Shown piece by piece: positions 56,670 through 64,000 of a stretch of 64,000 bases of DNA. The stretch's first letter is position 1. Each line of letters starts with the position of its first letter. Position numbers and translations under genes: made by a program. This stretch comes from Acheta domesticus (lineage: Eukaryota; Arthropoda; Insecta; Orthoptera; Gryllidae). The stretch spans positions 35,015,522-35,079,521 of the forward strand of contig JAHLJT010000631.1 in NCBI GenBank assembly GCA_031308135.1, written 5' to 3'. The notes below the pieces were generated by a model. It did not search any database and was not told the origin of the DNA. It saw only the letters and a list, made by a program, of their open reading frames with translations.

Positions 56670-56749
56670 GTTATGTTTAAATTCAAGTATAGCCCCTGTG
56701 CCACCTGGTAGGCGAGGATGTCGCTGCGCGCATTAGCTACAAATAAAAG

Positions 56750-57205
56750 ATTTGAGGAGCGGCTGTGAGGGAGGGAGCACCCAGGCCTGTGTCGCGGCTG
56801 CTTCGCCTCCTCCCCCTCCTCCTCCGGCCAGAGCGAGGCTTTGCCGCCCCTCCCGCGCCCTCACTCCACCCCCTCCGCCGCCTCTGGTCGCTGAGCCGGC
56901 GCAATCCATAAGGGAATTACTCGGCTTAGGGCGTTGGGGCATTAGGGGCTAAACAGCGGCGACGGGGGCGGCGGAGCCGGCGTAATATGTCGTCTGCGCC
57001 CCTCCCGTCCCCTCCCCCGGCGTCTGTGGGCGGGGGTGAGGCCGAAGAAAGGACGGGGCGGGCGGTGCCCTGGTGCCGCCCGGCGTGCCTGAGGCCAGTT
57101 GCGCGGCGCTCGCCAATGCCACGCCTTTTCTTCTCGGAACCACCGGCGCTTTCTGCACGACTCGAAACCCGGGCAACTCCAGAGTGCGGTCGCGTGCACT
57201 CACGG
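56750..57205. promoter_or_regulatory. CpG island with AT-rich block
   Basis: GC-rich text with CGCAATCCATAAGGGAATTA (about 56900) inside. The frames on both strands are compositional. Possible regulatory island. Confidence 0.3.
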
Positions 57206-57342
57206 TAGGAATTACGTTATCGCGATGTTTAGGCCTACTTATTTTGCTGCGGAAATATCAAGTTTATTTTTCTTATAGCAATATTGATATTACTATATTT
57301 TTTTGTAGATTTGACAATATTCTGAAGTATTCCAAATTTGGT

Positions 57343-57720
57343 CGGTCCGTGGTGTAGTGGTCAGATTGCTCATCTTGCAACTCTGCACAGCGGGGTTCAA
57401 ATCCCGATCTATGCGAAATTTTTGAGGAAGTAATTTCTGTAAGACAAACAGGAAGTTTTGCCAGAGTATCTCATTGCTCCTGCTACTCATCCCACTATTG
57501 CTCCCTCGTATCGCATTCCACTAATATTCTTGGGAAGGACAGGAAGGGCTTGCGGTCATCGGTCATTGTCAACTTTCGAGAAATCAGTGCTCGTTCGGAA
57601 GGGATCAGATATTCCAATTCACTCCCCCTCCCCCCAATAATCATAGAAATCACCCTTTCAACATTCTGCCATTGCATTACGCGCTCATGTATACACATAG
57701 GGTATAAATGTACTTAATTC
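57343..57720 (+). repeat. SINE-C, tRNA-derived head and probable body
   Basis: The head has an A-box TGGTGTAGTGG at 57350 and a B-box GGGTTCAAATCC at about 57393. The acceptor stem does not pair and the T stem is only partly paired, so it is not a working tRNA. The following ~300 bp is probably the SINE body, but its end is not defined. Confidence 0.5.
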
Positions 57721-58046
57721 GTCTCCAAATGATTCACAGTAAATGGTAAAGGACCATTCTTCTAGCGACTTCAATCCAAAGCGACACCACTGAAGAAACC
57801 CTTATTTAGTAGCCCTATTCCTTCAGAAGTCACAAATTTCCCCTACCTTTCCGGCAGTGGAGAGAGCCAGGGGTCATTCAACTTATTTAAATAGTGGTGA
57901 CCACAGTGGCGCACACTGCCCTTGCACCATTTAATAGACCAACTCATGGCAATGTTATTGAGAATGTACATGGGCCAGGCGTGGGTTCGCAGGAGGGTAG
58001 GCGCAACTATTTGAACAATTCACTGCTAATGTTCCATTTTCATGTA

Positions 58047-58362
58047 CAGTAATCCCTCGACATCCGCGAATTCGCTATTCGCGAGTTCCGAACATTCGCA
58101 ATTAGAGAAATGCTACCAGTTTTAACATTCGCGAGTACGTCTTTTAGTCGTACATTTTTTAAGCGAGGACATTTCATTTCTGTCATCGGCGTCATTTGGG
58201 AACCGTTGCTTGACATTTTTTCTTTCTTTTTTACACAGTTTTTTCGATAGTCAGGAACCTATCCCAAGTTTTTTTCATTAAAAGATAGACTCAACATTCG
58301 CGGATTTGACATTCGCGATGCTTTTCAGGAACCTATCCCTCGCGAATGCAGAGGGATTACTG
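58047..58362. mobile_element. Tigger/pogo-type MITE with TA target duplication
   Basis: 316 bp with ends CAGTAATCCCTC and GAGGGATTACTG, flanked by TA on both sides (58045-58046 and 58363-58364). Internal AACATTCGCG and CAGGAACCTATCCC words, the latter twice, are like those of Tigger-family elements. No coding capacity. Confidence 0.9.
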
Positions 58363-58559
58363 TACCTTTTAATTATAAATATTTTGTTTCTACGTATTTC
58401 GTATTTCCCATATGTGTGTCGAATATTTATCGTGCAAAGTTGGCAAAGATTACGCACAACCTCACCGGGCGTAACTAGCCCTCCTTATTCTTGCCCCCTG
58501 AAGATTTGCCCTCAGTTCCTCAGTACACCCAGGTGACGGCCATGGTCTTGACTTTGGCC

Positions 58560-58975
58560 CTGGCGGCAGCGGCAGCGGCCGGCTGGCTGGCGAGCAGAAA
58601 AACTGCCACCGCCGCCGCCGCCACCACCGCTCGGAATAAACACAAAGCGCATTTAACTTTCAAATGGCTCTATGTACTCGGTGGACGCGTGCACCTGAGC
58701 CTGAAAAATGAACTTGGCGCGCGGGGGGGAGGGGCAGAGCAGTTGCCGCCACCGCCACCAGAGACCGCTGGCGGCGGCGCGCCGGGCAGAGGAAAGCGCG
58801 AGGCGATTTTGATGAATGACGGGCGGCTACGAGGGACAAGGATCGCTGGACGGGATGAAGAGGACGGAAGGCGGAGGGGGAAGAGACTTCTAGGAAGGGC
58901 GCCTCTTGCCGCCGCCGCAGGAGCTGCTCCCAGCGCAGCGCGGCGCCGACTCAAAGCGCAGCAGAACCAATTCAC
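58560..58975. promoter_or_regulatory. CpG-rich island with AT-rich block
   Basis: GC-rich text with a block GGAATAAACACAAAGCGCAT followed by TTAACTTTCAAATGGC (58634-58672). The 164-codon plus-strand frame spanning it is compositional (Ala/Gly-rich) and has no domain. The regulatory role is inference. Confidence 0.3.
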
Positions 58976-59399
58976 TCAAGAGTAATGACCGCCGAGGGCA
59001 GTAGTGGTGTGCATTCTAGTTCTTTGGGCCTTTCAATTGGACGTTAAAGTTGAAAGAATATCTGTAGAAACGGGAACTTTATCTGCCACAAAACGAGAGC
59101 CCGTTCAACAAAGAAAAGATCTGTTGTCGCTCCACTCCATTCTTAAAGTTGTATGTTAATGAAACCTGCATAAATGTTAGGTGATATGACAGCTGTAATT
59201 ATAATAAATTTTTTTTTAATCTTGCGAGTGGTTGAATGTTCCGGGCGGTGGCAGAAGGCTTGTACTTATACCACGATTAAATTAATTTCCCGACTGAATT
59301 TACTTCTTTGCAATTAATATCTCATTCATGAATAAGATAATTATTGAATTGTGAGGGGGGAGGGGCGAGTCAGGGGCGGGTGACCCCAAGAAGTGAACA

Positions 59400-59885
59400 G
59401 CCCGAGTTAATCTCAGAGCCGTCATTGGTGCTAACTGCAACGACTCTAACAAAGAAGTATTTGGGTTCGGGACCCGACGGTGGCGGATTTTCGTCACTTA
59501 TACATTGCTGGATCAAATTCAGCTGCTGGATGGAGGAGAATTCAAGTGGCCGGCTGCTTAGATCGGAAGTTCTGACTGGTTTCTTCTACTAGTACCAAGC
59601 GAATACCAGAGTGGTTCCCTAACAAACGGGCCACGCATCACACGCGAACTTCTTCCTCTTCCTTGTTCTATCCGCACGCCTTACTTACACTTACATGGAC
59701 TACAATACCACAGGTGTTGGGAGATCAGTCAGGGACTGAAAATTGGTCTCGATTGGGGCGATGCCCCTTCCCCCTGGGGGAGAGGCCTGGAGGGGGAAAT
59801 CCCCGCAAGCCTACGTGCAGGTCGGCGCCGGATCCCACCATTCAGCGTGGGAGGAACACCCCCAATGTCCAGAATAAAGCATTCC
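59400..59885 (+). repeat. SINE-A copy, near full length
   Basis: A decayed B-box-like GGGTTCGGGACCC at about 59463, then CGGTGGCGGATTTTCG, GGATGGAGGAGAATTCAAGT, GGCCGGCTGCTTAGATCGG, and ACCAGAGTGGTTCCCTAACA. The GC-rich 3' part (GGTCGGCGCCGGATCCCACC) matches 18261-18290. The A box is not recognisable. Confidence 0.65.
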
Positions 59886-59939
59886 CTACACTAACGAGAC
59901 TAACACCCCGTAGCAATAAACGTGGCCGGGAACAGAAGA

Positions 59940-60195
59940 GAAGCCGCGTGTGGCCCTCGTACGCGGAGCCTCCCGAGCCGCGCCGGCGGTATCGAACCCC
60001 CCCCCCCCGCCAGGAATTCCGCTTAATTCGCACCATTGTGCTGCCGAAGCCGCTTGTGCGTCCCCTGGCGTCGCGACGCGTCGCCTGAATGAGTTTACGA
60101 GCGCCAAAACAGCTGCCGCGCGCGTCTTCCTTCTCGCGCCGCCCCGACGCACAGTGGGCCACGCACACCCAAAACGTCGCATCGCCAGCGTCGCA
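59940..60195. other. CpG-rich patch
   Basis: GC-rich DNA with a poly-C run near 59998-60007 and a block AGGAATTCCGCTTAATTCGC. The frames are compositional. Confidence 0.3.
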
Positions 60196-60199
60196 GGTG

Positions 60200-60447
60200 C
60201 AAGGGCGGATCCGGCCGAACATTCGGAGGGGGCTGTCTTAGCTTTTTGTTAAATAATAAACACTTGTTATGATATTGTATATTGTTTTTGTAGTGTATAA
60301 AAGATAATAAACAATATAGTTTTTAAATGATTACATAATTCTAGCATAAATATTTAAATCAATTTTGCCAAATGAAAGAAGGTTCAAAACGAAAACTGTA
60401 GGCCATTGGGGGGGGGGGTGCATGCCTCCCTCCTGGATCCGCCACTG
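60200..60447. mobile_element. hAT-type MITE, family CAGTGGCGGATCC, copy 1
   Basis: 248 bp with ends CAAGGGCGGATCC and GGATCCGCCACTG. Flanks CGCAGGTG and TGCAAATG match in five of eight positions, and all three differences are transitions. Shares its AT-rich core (TTTTTGTTAAATAATAAAC) with 63246-63511. Confidence 0.78.
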
Positions 60448-61090
60448 TGCAAATGTACAAGTTAAATTTTCAGGAGAAAAAAAGCAACATTTTTTCTCAC
60501 TGTTTTATTCTTAATGTCGTTGAGACATTATTTATTCTACCTGCGCTCTAAATTTCAATTGAATAATCAGAGTCAAAGTTTTGATATTCACTCTTCATTG
60601 CAATGTTAGAGACTGCCCTTATTAGACGTATGGTGCATTTCAATATAATAATTTTCATATTTATGACACAAATGTTATTTTCCTCTTCGTCCGGCCTAGT
60701 TCGAAGAGTTAAATTACGTTAAGTTACCACTAAAGATAATTTGTCAAGTAATAAAAGAACACCCTACTGTTAGATAAGTGCTCTTTTGTTCTAAAACACA
60801 TGATCTTTGGATAAGTTAAATTTATACAGGTTGCCCTCAGTTTTACGAATCTCGAGTATAACAAATTTTGTATTGAAAAATATTATAATTTTTATGCTTT
60901 TGGAGAATCGTGAAGGTAGGTTAATAAAAAGGCTGTTTTTCTGTAGTGCCCGAATTATAATGAATGTAAATGTAAATGCGTGACGCTCTGTACTTCCTAT
61001 TTTAATACTATTATTATGTTACTCCATTGAAAACATTACTTAGTTGCCATCATGTATATCGCAACTGTGTGTGGTGAGACGTTAGTGGTT
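60448..61090. other. AT-rich stretch, nothing recognised
   Basis: No supported features. Confidence 0.4.
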
Positions 61091-61380
61091 GTGCGCGCCT
61101 TGTGGCGTGTCGGGCCCTGTGCCCCCCACCCGCTTGTCGCGCAAATTGCCGGAGCAAACACCAGACTGCCGCCGCCGGGGGGCGGGGCGGGGCGGGGCGT
61201 TAGTGGCGGGGCCCGCGGCCGAAACACGAGGCGCCGCCGCGACGAGACGAGAGAAGTCGGGCGTCGGGCGCGGCGCCCACACAATGGCGGCCTCACCGCC
61301 GCCGCAGCTACGTGGGCCTTCGTGAAGCGGTCGGCGTGGGGCGAAGAGAGGCTTCGCGTTTCAGGCAAAAGCTTGGCGCG
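61091..61380. promoter_or_regulatory. CpG island
   Basis: CpG-dense with GGGGCGGGGCGGGGCG at about 61180. The four overlapping frames on both strands are compositional. Regulatory role possible. Confidence 0.3.
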
Positions 61381-62345
61381 GCGGACGAGGAAGGAATAGG
61401 TGTGGGAGACAGGTTTCGCGTGGCGTCGTAGTCACCCCGAACATCCTGAATTCCATCTAAGGAAGACTCCATACTTCGATGTATCGATACCTCTTCCGAT
61501 ACAGGAATTTAATTGAAGGGGATCTGTATCATATCAATCTTCATAAGATTACTTAATTTTTATTAACTTTAATACTTTTTAATGATAATAATTATACATA
61601 GATATTTATAGTACTGTACTATATGCTCTTTCTTATTATAAACTTATTTCATATCTTTACTTTTCTCTCTGAATTTATGGATTAGTACAATTATAAAACT
61701 AGTTTGAAAAGCAATTTTAATCATTTTCAGATCTCAACGGCGCTGCAACGGTCTTATGTATTAGATAAAACTATGCCAAGATATGAATTCGGTACCGTAA
61801 TTTAGGTGAAGATTCGAAAATAGCCGATATCGAAAGGAAACCTATAGCTATTTGTCATTTTAGCTGTATTGCTTCAGTCGGACGCATGTTCTGGGGAGCA
61901 AGGAAGCGTTGACATTGTCACAGTCGTTGCATATCGCAAGACTGCGCTTTTCGCATTCCCCACACAAAGAAATTCTCTTCTGAACCGTTGGATTTCTGTT
62001 TCGACGTGTGTCAACCGTATTATGTAAATGTATGCAGAATCTGGCAAAATACTGAGTCATCTGAACCTATTGAATATTAATATTCGTACTTGAAGCTAGG
62101 AATGCAATGCATACATATGATATAAATTAACGTAACGTATACTGTGAGGGAACGTTGTTACCGGTTAAGAGAAAATGCATATGAGAGTTGCGAGTGAATA
62201 AGCGAAGAGCCTTTCAGCTTCTTACACAAGTACAGGGTCCAGCGAATTCGATTTAGGAATAGAGGCCAAAACTTAGAAAATGGAGTGTTACGTAAAATCT
62301 GTTTGATAACATATTTTCTCATCTTATTGCATTTACGCAGTAAAG
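61381..62345. other. AT-rich stretch, nothing recognised
   Basis: No supported features. Confidence 0.4.
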
Positions 62346-62560
62346 AGAAGATATTGTAATATAGTAGCGCAAATCAGCGATATTTCTACAGAAAAACTCA
62401 TATTGTCGGGCACTGATAACAAAAAAGTGGATAAATCGTGTTCCTGTACGTAGTAAATTACTTCCTCTAACAGCGTGTGTAATCAGAATCCACGTTTTGT
62501 GGATCCTTGATACTGAAAAATCGATTAACGGTAAAACGTGTCTCTCGTCTCTCCAACTTC
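62346..62560 (+). repeat. Dispersed repeat family X, fragment d
   Basis: AAAAAGTGGATAAATCGTG followed by CAGAATCCACGTTTTGTGGA and CCTTGATACTGAAAAATCG follows the start of copies a, b and c, then similarity stops. Confidence 0.6.
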
Positions 62561-62949
62561 TGGTGGAACCTATGGCACTTTGATTGGAAAACAACGTACT
62601 CAGTATTCTACCGGATTGCTAATTGTTAGGGGGGAGATTACAGATATCATGTGTCCATTGAATTTAAATATAGTAAATTGTTAGTACCAGGGACACAATT
62701 AATCTTGGTGCGTCATTTATGATTTCCTCGCTGAAATGTTTATATAATGGGATCAAACTCAAGGAAATTGAAAGAGGAAAGAAAGCCATCCTCAGAACAT
62801 TCTTCCGAATTTCATTCGGTTCATATAACAATTCGTCGATTATAACCCTCCCTGGAATGTTGCACGTTTCTCTTGGAGACAATTGTAAATGTATACAATA
62901 CTGTATTCAAACATATTTCAAAAAGTGCCGTTGCGCAGAAGTAGTTGGT

Positions 62950-63240
62950 TGGCTGCGTATGGACTGCGGTGCCGGCTGATCCATCGCGTCCAGTTCGTGC
63001 CCTGGCAGTTTGACATTGGCCGGAGAGACGCTGGCGTCTGTCTCGCGGCGGATAATCCCGCGCTTCTAGGAAGCGTCCGTCTGTCGGTGGCGCGGAGCCT
63101 CCGTCCCCCCCTCTCTCCGTCCGTCGCCCCGCCCCGCCCCGCTCCTCACCGACCCCTCCCCGCCATCGCATGGAAACTCCCGAGCGGATGCAGTCCGCAC
63201 TGGCTGCAGACTGGCTGGAAGGAGTCCCGCAGCCAACGAC
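62950..63240. other. GC-rich patch
   Basis: C-rich text at about 63100-63165. Frames on both strands are compositional. No gene is supported. Confidence 0.35.
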
Positions 63241-63245
63241 AACGA

Positions 63246-63511
63246 CAAGGGGGATTCAGCCGGTCCTGGGGAGGGGGGTCATCGCAGATTTTTGTTAAAT
63301 AATAAACTATATTTGTTATTATATTGTATATTATTTATGTACTGCAAATATGGTATTGTATAATATTATTGTTTAAATAATTACGTAATTCGAACGTTCA
63401 TAAATATTAAAATTAATGTTGCCAAATAATGAAAGGTAAACGAAATCTCTAGGCCTTTTTAGGGGGGGGGGGCATGGCCACCATGCCTCCCGCCCCCTGG
63501 ATCCGCCAGTA
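63246..63511. mobile_element. hAT-type MITE, family CAGTGGCGGATCC, copy 2
   Basis: About 266 bp. The left end CAAGGGGGATTCAGCC is decayed; the right end CTGGATCCGCCAGTA is good. The core TTTTTGTTAAATAATAAAC and the poly-G run before GCATG match copy 1 at 60200-60447. The flanking duplication is not convincing. Confidence 0.7.
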
Positions 63512-64000
63512 GAGATGTAAAGGCAGCGCTGAGTCTGCGTTCGATCCCACGCGTTTCCATGCGTAAATTGTTGAGAAGAAATAAGCTCTTGGAACATTTT
63601 CTCTGGGTTCTTTAGTTTCTTTTGCTTCTCATTCACAATTTCACAGTCACTCATCTCATCGTAGTTGTTGCTATGATCTACTCATTTGATCACTCATGGT
63701 TTCTAATAACCTCCGAATGACTTACTTTGCCGTGCCTTATTTGCCAAAAATGTGTGAGCCAGGAGTATCGTAGCGAAGATGCTCCTGATCTGGCAGATTG
63801 ATGTGGAGCTATTCCGGGCGTGTGCATCTTATGTAAAGAAGTGGAGCAGCGTGAGCACATTGCTTCCAACCACTGTAATCATCATTGGCTGCCAGTGATT
63901 TTGTCAGTGTATTATTCAATTCATGAATAGTCACGTCACATCTCCACACTTTTTTAATCTACAGCGTCTTGTTAACTTTAATAAATCAGAACAAATAGTA
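63512..64000. other. No supported gene
   Basis: Mixed DNA to the end of the window; nothing recognised. Confidence 0.4.

Noticed and set aside
57343..57413. Functional tRNA gene
   Set aside because: A and B boxes are present but the acceptor ends do not pair and the T stem is weak; better explained as a SINE head.
1..64000. CRISPR arrays, bacterial genes, LTR retrotransposons, ribosomal RNA genes, or viral insertions
   Set aside because: No regularly spaced repeats, no rRNA blocks, no paired long terminal repeats with gag-pol motifs, and no viral protein motifs were recognised.

Overview
This window looks like repeat-dominated, non-coding DNA from a large animal genome, most likely an arthropod and plausibly an insect. 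I infer this from the set of mobile elements: a CR1-clade and a Jockey-clade LINE, Crypton and hAT remnants, tRNA-derived SINEs and many small terminal-inverted-repeat elements. No lineage marker gene is present, so species and order are not resolved. There are no operons, no bacterial features and no convincing multi-exon host gene. Most open reading frames are chance readings through GC-rich satellite or CpG-rich DNA.

Layout. At about 2.9-7.26 kb, on the plus strand, lies a nearly complete CR1-like LINE. ORF1 carries a 2A-like peptide, a PHD finger, a coiled coil and an SGNH esterase domain. ORF2 carries an APE endonuclease and a reverse transcriptase. A (GGCGCGGGGC)n-type minisatellite follows at 7.65-8.06 kb. 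A deleted Crypton tyrosine-recombinase copy lies at 10.3-10.8 kb on the minus strand. From 12.6 to 13.4 kb there is a tandem duplication in which each copy carries a different small transposon, so each copy shows the other's empty site. From 15 to 31 kb there are SINE copies, a hAT MITE with a perfect 8-bp target duplication, a (TG)n tract, a near-perfect palindrome, a TA-flanked inverted-repeat element and three long copies of one dispersed repeat family, one of them interrupted by a younger retro-insertion. At 32 kb a CpG-rich block ends in a good splice donor and may be the first exon of a gene lying further right. A 5'-truncated Jockey LINE with a 15-bp target duplication occupies 38.05-40.52 kb on the minus strand and abuts a hAT-like element. 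A hAT transposase amino-terminal fragment lies at 47.8-48.0 kb, a second tandem duplication at 50.8-51.5 kb, a C-rich minisatellite at 54.6-55.4 kb, a Tigger-type MITE at 58.05-58.36 kb and a pair of related hAT MITEs at 60.2 and 63.3 kb.

Scattered among these are about fifteen short GC/CpG-rich islands in otherwise AT-rich DNA. Several hold short AT-rich blocks with homeodomain-like or POU-like words, which fits a regulatory desert around a developmental gene, but that is inference.

The most unusual feature is the CR1 element. Its two ORFs are in the same frame, separated by one TGA, and ORF2 has no ATG before the endonuclease core. Either the element recodes a stop to make an ORF1-ORF2 fusion, or a CpG mutation has split one long ancestral ORF in this copy.
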